Notes under the pieces: generated by a model
What the model was told of the DNA's origin: nothing
What the model saw: only the letters and a program-made list of their open reading frames with translations
Database searches by the model: none
Shown here: one piece after another, positions 45,816 through 57,299 of the stretch
Layout of the letters: each line of letters opens with the position of its first letter
Position numbering within the stretch: the first letter of the stretch is position 1
Program-made: the position numbers and the translations under genes
From: Climacteris rufus
Taxonomy: Eukaryota; Chordata; Aves; Passeriformes; Climacteridae
Assembly (NCBI GenBank): GCA_013398175.1
Contig: VZRZ01008717.1
Location: forward strand, 1,389,190-1,453,189
Length of the DNA stretch: 64,000 nucleotides
Direction: 5' to 3'

Positions 45816-46429
45816 TCAGTGAGGTGTCCACCACCCCTGAGCTTTTCCCTCTGTGGTTTCACTTAAACCCAAATCAGCAACTTTCACATGAAATTTTGGG
45901 TGACTCGAGGTGTTCTACAAACCTGGGGTGAAGATCTTGGTACCAACACCCCTCACTCCCAGTAAAGTGCATGAGTTTGGCACCTAAAGCTGAGCAAAAA
46001 TCCACCCTGAACCACTCTGTGTCCAAACTCCAGGCTCTGAGTCCAAGCCTCTCCATGCAGGAACACTCCAGCATGTCCAGATGTTCATCAAAAGCCTTTT
46101 GGCCCCAGGATCACGGACTGAGAAACATAAAAGGAAATCACTGACTTTGCAGCTGGAATGGGGCCAAATTCATTCCATAAACCCACCCCAGTGAAGCAAT
46201 TGATCCATTCCATCCACAGGAAATCTTTCAAGGAGAACCAAAATGTTCCTCATGACAATGCCCTCATTGTGCTGCTTGGGATAGGATGTCCCACAGAGGC
46301 AGCTGAGTCCATGGGGATGAAGATTCCCAAAAAAGGAATGACTTTTGATGTGCTTGCAAGGCCAGTCAGGCTGTGGAGAGGTGAAGCTTAAACCAGTGAG
46401 CTCCAGGGAACTGTTTCAGAAGAGGTTGG
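45816..46429. other. Unique non-coding sequence
   Basis: No feature recognised. Confidence 0.45.
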
Positions 46430-46800
46430 ATCAGCCTGGAGAAGAGAAGGATCCAGGGAGCACTTAGAGTCCCTTCCAGTGCCTAAAGGGGATCCAAGAG
46501 AGACTTTGGACAAGAGCCTGGAGTGATAGGCTGGGGGAATGGCTTCCCACAGCCAGAGGACAGGGTTAGATGGGATATTGGGAAGGAATTCTTCCCTGGC
46601 AGGGTGGTGAGGCCCTGGAATGAAATTCCCAGAGAAGCTGTGGCTGCCCCATCCCTGGAAGTGTTGAAGTCCAGGCTGGATGGAGGTTGGAGCAACCTGG
46701 GATAGTGGAAGTTGCCCCTGCCCATGGCAGGGGCTTGGAACTGGATGGTCTTGAAGGTCTCTTCCAACACAAACCATTCCATGATTCTGTGCTGATTCTG
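46430..46800 (+). mobile_element. CR1 LINE 3' fragment
   Basis: CAGCCTGGAGAAGAGAAGG, then GATGGGATATTGGGAAGG, then TTGAAGTCCAGGCTGGATGG, ending ATTCCATGATTCTGTGCTG. Confidence 0.94.
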
Positions 46801-46829
46801 TGGATGGATGGATGGATGGATGGATGGAC
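46801..46829. repeat. (TGGA)n microsatellite at a CR1 3' end
   Basis: Seven TGGA units start directly where the CR1 tail GATTCTG ends, so the array probably grew from the tail. Confidence 0.93.
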
Positions 46830-47814
46830 AGCCAGGTAGGTGGATGAGCAGCCACATGATAAAAATGAGTGGATTTTACACTTTGCAAAGGCTCAGTGGC
46901 AGGAATTGTTCCCCTTTAGGCTCAAAGATCCCACCAGACAAACCCCATTAAAAAGATTCACGTCCCACATCCTTGGTGCATGTGAAGTGGCAACCAGGTC
47001 ACCTGGGAGGGTTCCAGCTGCTCCCACAATTTATCCAGGAGCTCCCATTCCCACCCACCAGCCCTAGGGAGCTTTGCCACTGTCCCTAATCCCCAGGTTC
47101 AGGTTGTGCCTGGGATGCCACACACCTGAGTGGGGAGGGTCCACATCACCTCTCCAAGGATATGTGTGGATCAGGAAAACACCTTGGGGAGTCACTCCAG
47201 CTTCTCTTGGAGTCATCTGGGGGAAGCAGGGATTTTCAGGGCTGATTCATCTGCTTTCCTGCAGACATCAAAGTTCAGAAGAGATGAATTGACCCTCCAG
47301 CCGGGACTATTTTTCTCTTTGGAAGCAGAGGCAGCCACGACAAGCACAGAAATCTGCTTTTGGAGGGATGATTCCCTCCTGGAATCTCCTTTCTTTAACA
47401 TGAGAATCAGTCACTGAAAACACCCATCACTTTCAACATCCCCCAGGAGAAGAAGCTATGAAATGTCGTTGTCACCCCTGTTCTCACAAAACTTTTCTCC
47501 ATCCTCTGGAAAACTCAGCTCCAGAGGAGTTCCTGCCCGGGAGATGGGTTTTGCCACCTCCCCTCTCTCCCACCGGGTGTTCATGTGTGGAAGAAAAGTG
47601 TCCCTGCCCCGTGGCAGAGGGATTTCATCCCAAATCTTTGATGAAACATGACATTTATTGAAGCCCCTACATCCCTTCCTGGATCTGGATCAAAATCCAG
47701 CAGCACCTGAACTCCCATCTCCTGCATCCCAAGCTGACAGCATCACCAAAATCCCACCTCTCTCCTCCCTAGAGTGATGCTTACCCCAACAGGAGGCAGG
47801 AGATAATCCTCCCC
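46830..47814. other. Unique non-coding sequence
   Basis: No gene or TE recognised. Confidence 0.45.
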
Positions 47815-48029
47815 AAATTATTCACGGTGGCAGGAGCTGGGAAAAACAGGCGGGAGAGAGCGAGGCAAGGAAAGAAGGGGAAAACACAGACGACAAGCTT
47901 GTCACTTGACTTCTTAAGCAAAAGCCAGCAAACCGTGCAGTCAGGCACCGAGTCGGGTTTCTCCCAATTAAATTTAACAAGTGACGCCCCTGAATCTTTC
48001 ATGAGCATTCAGAAATTTTAGCCCATCTG
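47815..48029. promoter_or_regulatory. Candidate conserved flank of the CpG island
   Basis: CCAAATTATTCACGGTGGC, AGACGACAAGCTTGTCACTTG (contains AAGCTT inside ACAAGCTTGT, a 10-bp palindrome), CCGAGTCGGG and CCCAATTAAATTTAAC. AT-rich motifs and CpGs are mixed, and the block runs directly into the CpG island. Confidence 0.38.
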
Positions 48030-48500
48030 TCTTTACTCGCACACACGATGCTCGCTCCTTCTCCCGCTTTTAAACGCCCCGAGCCTCCAGCGATCAAGCC
48101 CTGCCTTTTTTACCGCACCGACGGCACCCGGGGGACTTCAAACCCGGCTTGGGACCTGGAGGTGGCCACATAGCTGGGCTGGAGGTGGCCAAAAAGGAGC
48201 CACCAGCCCGGCACGACTCGCCCGGTGCTGCCGCAGCATCCTCGGGGGAAGCATCGCTGCATCCCCCCCGTGCGCGGTTGTCACTTTAATTATCTGTCGC
48301 CCCGCGTCGCGCCGGCAGGGTCCCCATCCTGAGTCAGGCTTCAGAGTGGCTCCCGGGTCTCGGCGTGTTTTGTGTGCAGCGGCGGCTGCTTTCAATTAAA
48401 GCTCCGAGGTACCTGAAAGAGGCTCTTGGCTGCCGGCGGGGGCGAGCGCCGAGACGGGGAGAGGAGGGGAGGCAGGAGGATGCTCCCGGGTTAACCCGGA
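48030..48500. promoter_or_regulatory. CpG island
   Basis: By hand count there are about 40 CpG in 470 bases, with G+C a little over 60%, so observed/expected is near 0.9. The rest of the window is CpG-depleted. Inside are TGTCACTTTAATTATCTGTCG, TTTCAATTAAAGCTCCG and the palindrome CCCGGGTTAACCCGG near 48486. No TATA box is evident. Frames across it (74-85 codons on both strands) have no domain. It could be a promoter of an unannotated transcript, or an orphan island acting as an enhancer of a developmental gene. Confidence 0.7.
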
Positions 48501-48795
48501 GGGTTGCAAGGCTGGAAATGCTGGCGTGGGATGGTGGAAGCCGTGGGGGCTTCACCCCATGGGATAGGGAGAAACATCAGCCTGCTTGATCCCAGGATGT
48601 CTTTGCAAGGGTGGAAAACCACGTGTTGTCCCTCCTGCAGGCTGAAGCGTGATGCCAGCAGCACGAGGCCGGCAGATGTGGCCCCAGAGCTCCTTGATCC
48701 TGAGATCAAGGGATTGAGAGCCATGGGGTGTCCTCTGGGATTGCAACTGCGGCGTCCTGGCCTCACCTCACCCCCATTGCAATGTGACCCCAAAA
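48501..48795. other. Unique non-coding sequence
   Basis: No feature recognised downstream of the island. Confidence 0.4.
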
Positions 48796-48856
48796 TCGTA
48801 GAGTGGCTTGGGTTGGAAGGGACCTTAAAGATAATCCAGCTCCAAATCCCCTGATG
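48796..48856 (-). mobile_element. CR1 tail fragment
   Basis: TCGTAGAGTGGCTTGGGTTGG followed by GACCTTAAAGATAATCCAGC. About 60 bp only. Confidence 0.85.
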
Positions 48857-51650
48857 TGGGATATGGGAAGGGGTGAATGCAGTGCCAGCAAGTGATGGGA
48901 GTAGGATCCAAACCAGGCAGGTGGAAGGTGGCTCCGGGGTTTTGGGACACAGCTGCTTGTATCTGCAGCTTCCTGTTGCCCCATGTTGGATTCATGTTCT
49001 CAGGGATACAAACAGCCTCTGGAGTCCTCAGAGCTAGCATTCCAATGTTTTCATGAGTGCTTTGGTCAGTTATTGCTGTCTTTGTCACACCTGGAATGAC
49101 AGCTCCAGCCATTCCCCCTGGAATCCATGTCCTGCCATGCTCTGTGCAGGCAGGACAGGACAGGTCCTCCTTTACCTTCTAAACATTTTACAATTAAAAT
49201 TGGGTTCACACCACACATTCACAGTCTAAATCCAGCTGGGTTATTTCTGGATTGTGTTGTTATTCCCAGACTCCAGAAGCAGAGGTTTCAATCCTGGTTT
49301 TGTTCAGCGCTGGAGCTGCTGGACCACAGGGATGGTTTCTATGCCCAAGCAAAGCAATGATCCTGGGAATGTGGGTCATTTCCCGGGTGGAAGGAGGTGT
49401 GATAGCTTTTCCATCAGAGGAGAGACCTCTGCCAGCTCTGATGAGCTCTGGATTTGATTAGCAATAAATTCCCTCCCAGACTGGGCTGGCTGCTGGATTA
49501 TCTCCAGTACAGGGCAAAACGTAGTGAGCCCATGTCCAGAGGTGTTGAACCAACATCCCTTTCCCTGTTCCTCTGGCTCTGCACAGCTCCAAACCCTCCA
49601 GCAGACCCGTTGTAGACCCATCATGTCTCATCTGGGGCCTCACAATTCCATTCCCTCCCCTCTTACAGAGAATTCATCTCTCCTGCTTGGCCAGATAGGC
49701 CACAAACTTTCTAATCCCAATTTTCCCTCAGCTCTCAACCTGGGATGAACCATCCCCACTCTGATCCGGCCCCCATTCCCAGCCCTCTGCTTTGACACAT
49801 GCTCTGCATCCTGATCCCTTAGTGGCACGAGCTGCCAGTTTGGAAGGAAATACATAAATGTCTGTACTGTTCCCACAGGGAATGAGACAATCCTGGCTTC
49901 CAGCTCCTGCACAGCTTGGGAAAGGTGGTGCCAGCCTCGGGAGGATGCAGCCTCACAGGCGTTGAGACATGAAATGGCCTGATGTGTTCCAGGGGAATTC
50001 CTAAGCCAGGACAATCCTCCTTGGACACCATTTCCTTTTGTTTGCATCCTGCCCCATCACTCAACTGCTGTTCCTGCCTCTTGTCCTGCCCTGGGGGCTG
50101 CCAGGACCCAAAGGCTCGGCATCATCCCTTGCAGGTACCGACCTGCAGGGACCTGGGTAGACAGGCAGCTGGGAAGGCAGATGGAAAAAAGGTCTCCTGT
50201 ACCTGGAGGGCAGAAATCCCCCGGGGAAAGGGAGATGATTAGGCTGCGTTAACGAGAAGCAAAAGGTAGAGATTTCACAGAGTTTCCTACACTGGCAGGG
50301 AGCTGTTCCCAGAGGATCTCCCTGAAAACCCCACAACAGCAGGATTTCCATGCCAGCCACCTCGGGGGGACAATCCCGCCGGCCCTCCCGGGGATGGAGT
50401 AGATGATTTAATGGATCTTTTAGCATTTCCCAGCTCTCGGTTTCTCCCCCTCAAAGCTGAGCTCGTGTTCAGAGACCAAGCTCTGGCTCCAAGTCCCATC
50501 CCAAGCCAGCAGCACTTGGGGCTCCTTTCTCCAGAGTGATGGGGAAAGCAAAATCCAGCCTTTGAGTAAGTAGGGGGATTAAGAAATTTCCCCAAGCTCA
50601 ACTTGTTCTATGATGCCCCATGGAGTTTCTTTGTGCTGCCTGTTGCCACCAGCAGTTGCTGCACTAAAAATTCCCAAAGATTTTGCAGACACGGCCAATT
50701 CTGAGGTTACAGCCTGATTCGAACCCATCACCATTCTTGGAGTCCCTTGTGGGAATAAGCAAGGTCCTGGAGCCCTTTTTGCTCTGCTGGGATGAGAAAC
50801 CAGCTCTGGCTGCACTGGATCTTTTATGGTTTTGCCCCAGAGTTTTGACTTCCTGACCTTGTCATTCCAAGTCCTCCTTCCCTCTCAGTCCAGGATAAGG
50901 ACATGGGTACCTCAAGTCCAGGCAACTCTTTAACCCAAATCTGCTGCTTTCTCGCTCTCCCTGATGGAAAGAAATCCATGTCACCCACCCACAGCACCTC
51001 CAGCCCTCTGGAAGAGCTTGTGGGGAGTCTCATCAGGGAACAGATCCCTTAAAATTTCGAAGAGGGGGAAAAAAAAGGGATTTTTCAGTCAGAAAACCCT
51101 TCAGAGCAGCATGGCTTCCTCTGAGAAGAGCTGGAAGTCTTGGACAGCAACCATCAAGGAATAAAAACCCCTTCCCATGTTCCTGGTGGTTGCTCTCATT
51201 GGTACCCCTTGGATCCACAGCAAAATTTGGCTACAACTTGTGGGAGTCTTTACCCAACAGGAATTCACATTCCCATAAAACAGTCCCTCAGACCATATCC
51301 AGTGACCTCATGGAAGCAGTGGGACACGAAGATGCTCTGAGGGCTGGAGCTGCGGTGGGGCAACCATGACTTGGTCCTGATGGTCCAGACAGAGTTCCAA
51401 AGGTTTAATGTTACTCCCAGTGGTGTCTGGGGTCCTGTTTGGAGCAAGATTGCCCTGAATGGATAGAGATGCCATGGGAATGCTGTGACCTCCATAAGGA
51501 GGTTTGCAGGGCCGTCAGAGCTTGGGAATGTCTCCTAGAGGATGTCACCAGAGCAGGCAGGGCCCTTGAGGTCTGTGCTGGAGAAGATTTGGGCTGGGGC
51601 AGGTTAAACAGTAGGAAAACCTGGGCATTCCCAGGGGGAGAGGAAGAGGG
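48857..51650. other. Unique non-coding sequence
   Basis: No gene or TE recognised in 2.8 kb. About 50225-50260 (TGCGTTAACGAGAAGC) and 50345-50420 (CCGCCGGCCCTCCCGGGG, then GATGATTTAATGG) retain CpGs and could be small constrained elements. Confidence 0.45.
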
Positions 51651-51690
51651 AAGGGAAGGGAAGGGAAGGGAAGGGAAGGGAAGGGAAGGG
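51651..51690. repeat. (AAGGG)8 microsatellite
   Basis: Eight perfect AAGGG units preceded by a purine-rich lead-in. It is polypurine on the plus strand, so a triplex- or G-rich structure is possible. Confidence 0.96.
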
Positions 51691-52127
51691 AGAAGAGCAG
51701 CGTGATGAGGAAAATGAAGAAATTAATTCTTTGAAATCCTCTTGGAATCCATTTTTTTCCAGACCCATTTTGGGACCACAACAGTGGGAGCAGGGGCTGA
51801 GGCCACTGCTCTGGCTGCATCTCCATCCTGATTATTTCATAAGGCAAAAGCACCTGGAATGCTCAGGAACAGTGGCTAAAGGGGCTCTGAAGCATTAACA
51901 CTGATGAGAGCTTGGTCTTAATTAATTCTTTATTATTTTCTCGCAGGCCAACAGTGGGTTCGAAGCCAAGCAGGAGCTGAGGTCATTCCAGTGCCAAGGA
52001 GAATGACACGCTGGACAAATCCCTGGAACCCTTGTGATGTTCACATAGAAGAAACATCTCCAGCAGTTGGGGAATTCTTTCCTTCCTCCTCCTCCTCCTA
52101 CCTCAGCCTCTGCTGAGGTTCCCAACA
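51691..52127. other. Unique non-coding sequence
   Basis: No feature recognised; TCCTCCTCCTCC run near 52085. Confidence 0.4.
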
Positions 52128-52345
52128 GGGGCTGTTCTTCCCAATATCCCATCTAACCCTGCCCTCTGGCAGTGGGAAGCCATTCCCCCTTATCCTGCCA
52201 CTCCAAGCCTTGTCTCCAGGTCTCTTGGAGCTCCTTTAGGCACTGGAAAGGGCTCTAAGAGCCTTCCCTTTCGCAGGTGAACAGCCCCAGCTCTCCCAGC
52301 CTGTCCCCAGAACAGAGGGGCTCCAGCCCTTGGAGCACCTCCGTG
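52128..52345 (-). mobile_element. CR1 internal fragment lacking its 3' end
   Basis: CCCAATATCCCATCTAACCC, then GGCAGTGGGAAGCCATTCC, then CAGAACAGAGGGGCTCC. The order is that of other copies but without tail or 3' UTR on the low-coordinate side. Confidence 0.9.
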
Positions 52346-52489
52346 GTGTCCTCAAAAATTCCTTTTTGTGGAAGTTCTGGTGCCCTCAGGAGCCACACAG
52401 CTCCTTTTCGGGGTGGAGATGGTTTTAATCCCTGTGCCTCTCTCTGGCACATTGGAGCAGAACCAGACGTTGATCCCACGGCCTTTCCT
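52346..52489. other. Unique non-coding sequence
   Basis: No feature recognised. Confidence 0.35.
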
Positions 52490-52810
52490 TGTTCCCACTC
52501 CGCCGGCAAAGATCACCCGAACTGAATCCAAACAAAACCAGGAAAAAGAGCGGCAGAGGAGCCGCCTGGAGTCGGTGCTCAGTGCTCATTGTGATGTAAA
52601 ATCGGCCTCGGCTGCGTAGGCAAAACTCATCCCACAGAAAAGATGCACATCAGGAAGGCAGAGCTGCCCCTGGACACCGCCCGTGTTCCGGGGGGAGGAT
52701 TTACATCAAGTCCTTTCTAGAGGAAACTGCCAGCCTTGACAGGCGACAGATTTGACCTCCCTTGACAATTGCCCCAATTTGCTCAGCTCTTTGCTTTATG
52801 GATCCTGGCC
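52490..52810. promoter_or_regulatory. Candidate conserved non-coding block
   Basis: CpG-retaining unique sequence (CTCCGCCGGCAAAG, GAGCCGCCTGGAGTCGG, AATCGGCCTCGGCTGCG). TGATGTAAA at 52592-52600 has its exact inverse TTTACATCA at 52700-52708. Later CTTGACAATTGCCCC and AGGCGACAGATTTGACC add further motif-like text. It ends at the pyrimidine tract. Confidence 0.42.
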
Positions 52811-52823
52811 AGGTTTGCTTTTC

Positions 52824-52970
52824 GGGGTTTTTTTTCTTTTTTTTTTTTCCTTTTTTTTCCCCTTTCTTTTTTTTTTTTTTTTTTTTTCTTAAATTTTTTT
52901 GTGGGTTTTTTTTTTTTTTTTTTTCCTTAAATATTTTCGTGGGTTTTTCCTTTTTTTTTTCCAAGTGAAT
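52824..52970. repeat. Poly-T/C low-complexity tract
   Basis: T runs of up to 20 are interrupted by CC. Near 52888 and 52926 the word CTTAAAT(A/T)TTT followed by GTGGG repeats with a 38-bp period, so part of the tract is a small tandem repeat. The complement gives a poly-lysine frame with no meaning. Confidence 0.92.
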
Positions 52971-53702
52971 TTAGCTCCATTAGCGTGACAACCCCGGTGA
53001 CCAGAGACTCTTAAGCCACACAATATTTGTGTCACCACCTTCAGCTGCTTTTAAAACCCTCAGCAAATATTCCAGCCATAACTATCCCCTCACCTCTGTT
53101 TTCCTCACAATCCAGGTAAGGGAAGCCTAAAAATCGGGTATTTTAGCTGTGGTGGCTAAAGAGGCCTTAGGGTTTATTTTATTTGCTTATCACATCAGTA
53201 ATTCTGCCTTGTTCTTCACTTCCATGGATTTTTTTTATTTTTTTTTTAATTTCCTAGAAACTCTGGTGGGAAAAAAAAAATAGAAATAATCTAAAATCAT
53301 ATATAAAAAATAATACCAGACCTGTTTAAACTGCAACTTTCTTGATGCAGCACTTAGGAGCTGATCCACTTTTCTGCATCCTCCAATGAATTTTTGGGAG
53401 GAGATCAAAAAGGTTGAGATTGAGTGCTCCCGGTAGCCTCGGGTGACAAACAATTCGGGAGAGAAACACACACCTCCCAGATACTGAAAGAACAGCCAGA
53501 CTGTCTTTAAATGTGATTTTTTTTTTCTGCCTCTCCATATCCTCATGGATTTATTTCTCCTCATTTCGGGGAGCAGGGACAAACCTGTAGGGAAAGGGAT
53601 TTTCTCCCTGGGCTGGAGGAGCTGCAAGGATTTTGGGACAAGAGGAGCTTGGTGGTGACATGTAGTGGCCAACAGCTCATTCCTGTCTATCCACAGCTGA
53701 AT
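52971..53702. other. Unique AT-rich non-coding sequence
   Basis: No gene recognised. Short T and A runs near 53228-53290 and 53518. Confidence 0.5.
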
Positions 53703-54235
53703 CATGGAATCATGGGATCATTTAGGTTGGAAAAGCCCTCGAAGATCAAGTCCAACCACTCCCCCTGCACTGCCAAGGCCACCACTGGCCATGTCCCCAG
53801 GTGCCACATCCACATGGATGTTAAATCCCTTCAGGAATGGGGACTCCACCACTGTCCTGCGCAGCCTGTGCCAGGGCTGGACAATGCTTTCCATAAAGAA
53901 ATTTTCCCAAATATGAAGAAATTGTCCAAAATATGCAACCTAAACCTGCAATGGCACAAGTTGAGGACGTTTCCTCTTGTCCTGTCCCTTGTTCCCTGGG
54001 AGCAGAGCCCAATCCCCACCTGTCTCCATCCTCCTTTCCAGGAATTGCAAAGAGGGAGAAGGTCCCCCCGGGTCTCTTTTCCTCCAGGCTGAGCCCCCCC
54101 AGCTCCCTCAACCTCTCCTGGTGCTCCAGACCCTTCCCAGATCTTCTCTGGACATGCCCCAGCCCCTCAGTGTCTTTGTCCTGAGGGGCCCAAAACTGTT
54201 TTGAGGATCTGAAGTGATGATCTCACTGCAGGATC
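53703..54235 (-). mobile_element. CR1 LINE 3' fragment, about 530 bp
   Basis: ATCATGGAATCATGGGATC and TTTAGGTTGGAAAAGCCC begin it. CATGTCCCCAGGTGCCAC and CAGCCTGTGCCAGGGCTGG follow, out to CCAGACCCTTCCCAGATC. It is the same type as 1137-2270 and 13522-14044 but stops before the reverse-transcriptase core. An AAATATGAAGAAATTGTCCA micro-duplication lies near 53910-53935. Confidence 0.93.
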
Positions 54236-56179
54236 CTGATGTTCCCTCCCTCTGTGCTGGACACGGTTTTCCAATCCCATATTTGGGAACCAGCCATTCC
54301 AAAGCAACATCCAGGAGTCAGAGCTCATGTGTTTCAACATGGGCTCTTCCAAAGACCTGCTCTGTGCAGCTGGGACAGTCCTTCATCCCCAGTATCCGAT
54401 AACAGCAGCACACCTGCCATCCCACCTTTTATCCCGGATTGCCATCGTGCCCCAAATCCCACACACTGTCCCTCTATAGCCAAAAGTCTAATCCTGGTAT
54501 TCCCAAACATGTCCCCACCCACAGTGGTGTCCAGCTTCTCAGACCTCCATCCCTGCCCCAAGTCCTCCTCCAATATCCTCCAATATGTTGGTGCCCATGA
54601 GTCTGAGCATTCCAGGAGGATTTGCTGCTGGCAGCACCAATTTCCCCACTATCCCAGCACTTCTGCTTAAAACTCTTCCCAAATTCCCAAAATATCCCGG
54701 CGTGCTGCTGCTCTGGCTTTGCCCATGTTGCTGTGCTGACAACAAACATACCCAAGCATCCTCCAATGTCCCATCCCAACCCCATTCCTCCCACATCTGT
54801 AATTCCAAGTCCCTAGAAGAGCAATAATTCCCCATGCCGCCTCCCAGCATTACAAATCGGACCACTCAGCAGCCACAAAGCCATTTTTTTTCAGCCCAAA
54901 GTCCCCCAAACCCATCACACCTGGCCCTTCTGCAGAGGGATTTCAGGATTGCTGGGGATTTTTCCAGGGGGATCTGTGCGGGGGCAAGGGGGATGTGTGA
55001 GGATTGTTCCTGTGGCTTGGGAAGGGTTAAGAGCTTGGAAGCTGGAGGATGCCACCGCAGGAGACCAGTGACCCACTAACAGCCCTTTGCATCCCGAATG
55101 ATTCCCCCTCTCAGGTTTCTGGTGAATCACGGGAAGGGGGAGCCGGGGAGGGATTGAGGGGGAAAAAATGCCAACAGGGAGGGAAAATGAAAAATAACTG
55201 CAACAAAAAGAACTAAAAAAAAATAAAATCAAAGAGAATAAGTGAGAGCTGAGTACACCGGGACACAAAGGGATCGCAAAAGAGCGAGAGCCACTCCCCT
55301 TTCCTTGCACCTTTCCTGCTTCCAACCCCTTTGGAGAGCCGGTGTCCATAGGGAAGGGAGCACAGCGCAAAAACAAAAGGTGTGGGGCCAGCAAGGGTTG
55401 AGCAAACCCACCCCGCCCTCACCGGCTGCCCATGGTGTGGCAGACCCTCAATTCCCACATCCCATTTTCCCACCTCCCCCCAGTCACAACCATCGTCAGG
55501 ATGTAAGGGAAAGGGGTTGGAGATCCAGGTGATGGGAAATAGGGTTGAAAGAACAGGCACGTGACAGTGCCGGCCCCAAAATCCCTTGGACAACATAATA
55601 TGACCCTTAGGATGGGCTGTGTCACTGATCCACCCCACACACCCCCATGTGCACCCAGGGAAACTGAGGCACCGGGACAGGCAATTCTCCAAGAGTGGGA
55701 TTAGAGATTCTCACTGGGAGAAGATTCTTTTCCAGCCTTCCCACCATTCCCACCAAGGCTAAAGCACTGCCTAAGTACAACTCATTATCCTAATTATCCA
55801 CATGGCCTCATCCAGATCCAGATGATGAATGAGGTCAGGAGTGTCACCTGAAATCCCACACGTGGAGGAGAGGTCCCCATCCTAATGTATCTCCCATATC
55901 CCATAACACTTTATTCCCTCTCTGGGCATCATGGGGAGGGTTTGGGATCTTGATCATGCTGCGTGGTCCAGGATGTTCTCTTTGCTGGAAAAAACATCCA
56001 AAGGTGCTCCAAGAGCACCAAGGAAAAGGGATAGGGATAAAGCCACTTAATATCTGGGAAGGGGTGCCAGGACATCACCCCTCAGAATTAGGGAATTAAC
56101 AGCATCTCCCCTCCTTCCAGCTTGTCTGTCAGAGGGGACACATCTGTCCCTATGGCCCCAAAAGCTCCTGGGGACGAGG
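54236..56179. other. Unique non-coding sequence
   Basis: No gene or TE recognised. About 55190-55235 is A-rich. Several frames of 100-160 codons on both strands (54900-55700) have no domain. Confidence 0.5.
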
Positions 56180-56480
56180 TGCATTCCCAGCCAGCAGCAC
56201 GGGAGTCACCGGAGCTGATTTCCCAGGGCGCAGGCACAGCTGCGAGCACCGGGAAGCTGCCAAAGTCCAGGAAAAAAAAACAAAAAAACCAAAAAAAACC
56301 TGATTAATATCGTCCTCCAGTGGATCCCGCGCTGCAGATGTGCAGCCTGCTGACTCGGCAGCTCCCAGCAAGGAGACCTGGATCCGGGAAAACCGACGGG
56401 AGCGAGCGTGTGTGCACAGATCCCAGTGGCACAACGCTCCCGGGGGCAGCACGGCACAAGGGTAACACAGGGATGCTGCC
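56180..56480. promoter_or_regulatory. CpG-rich candidate regulatory block
   Basis: About 18 CpG in 300 bases: GGGCGCAGGC, CTGCGAGCACCGGG, ATATCGTCCTCC, GATCCCGCGCTGC, GGATCCGGGAAAACCGACGGG, AGCGAGCGTG. An A-rich run (56271-56299) interrupts it. It does not reach CpG-island density but stands out from the flanks. Confidence 0.38.
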
Positions 56481-56809
56481 CTGCCATCCCATAAAATCCC
56501 GTAAGGCAAAGAGTTGTTCCATCCTCTACTATTTGGTGTCACTCAATGTTTTGGGAACAGCATCCTGACCTCAGATCCCTGTGGAAAGGCCTGGGAAAAG
56601 CTGCCTGCAGGTTCAGGCAGGTGGCAATGAAGCTGCTTAATCAGCTCCTGCGCCGGACACTGTCCTGACAAGCACAAAAGCCTTTTATTCCAAGTATTTT
56701 CTTTTGTAATTTCATTTCAGGAAAGGCTGGAACTCCTGGCACACATCCACAATATCCAACCACTGGACAGCTGTGGGATAATCCACACTCACATCACCCC
56801 TTCCTAATT
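56481..56809. other. Unique non-coding sequence
   Basis: No gene recognised. 56636-56720 (TGCTTAATCAGCTCC, then GCGCCGGAC) may extend the neighbouring blocks. Confidence 0.35.
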
Positions 56810-57060
56810 AAACCAGAGAGCCTGCTTCCCTGCTGAACTGACCCATTGGAAATTAATCAGCAGGGGACCAATACCAGAGGAAAAATCAGGGAGAAAGACG
56901 TTGCCTTCCCTGATTAGACAGGGAGGAAAAGTCTCCTGGAAAACAGGAATCGACTGCCGTGCGCTGGCCCAGCACCTCATCGATCCGTGTGGTCGCATTT
57001 AGGAATTCTAATGAGCTCACACGGAGGCAAAAGGAAATAATTTGTGTAAGAAAATGGGGT
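56810..57060. promoter_or_regulatory. Candidate conserved non-coding block
   Basis: GGAAATTAATCAGCAGG, CCTGATTAGACAGGG, GAATCGACTGCCGTGCGC, CATCGATCCGTGTGGTCGC, TTCTAATGAGCTCACACGG. Homeodomain-like TAAT cores alternate with retained CpGs. Confidence 0.4.
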
Positions 57061-57299
57061 GTTATTTCTAGGAAGAGCTGGTTCAACATCACCTGGGGAA
57101 TTTCATCTTCAGGGTGGCTGGGGGCTGCCAGGAAGGAAGGTGATGGTCCTTGGGCATGGGGATGATTTCTCAGCTGGAGATGGGATTTGGGAAGGCTGCC
57201 TGGTGTAGTCCTGCTCTGACAGGGCGTGGAGGGGCCAAACGGGATACACCACTTCCTCAAAAGGGAAATGCAGGGACAAACCTCCATCTGAAGGCTCCA
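57061..57299. other. Unique non-coding sequence
   Basis: No feature recognised. Confidence 0.35.

Noticed and set aside
52701..52964. Lysine-rich frame on the minus strand
   Set aside because: Complement of a poly-T tract; low complexity only.
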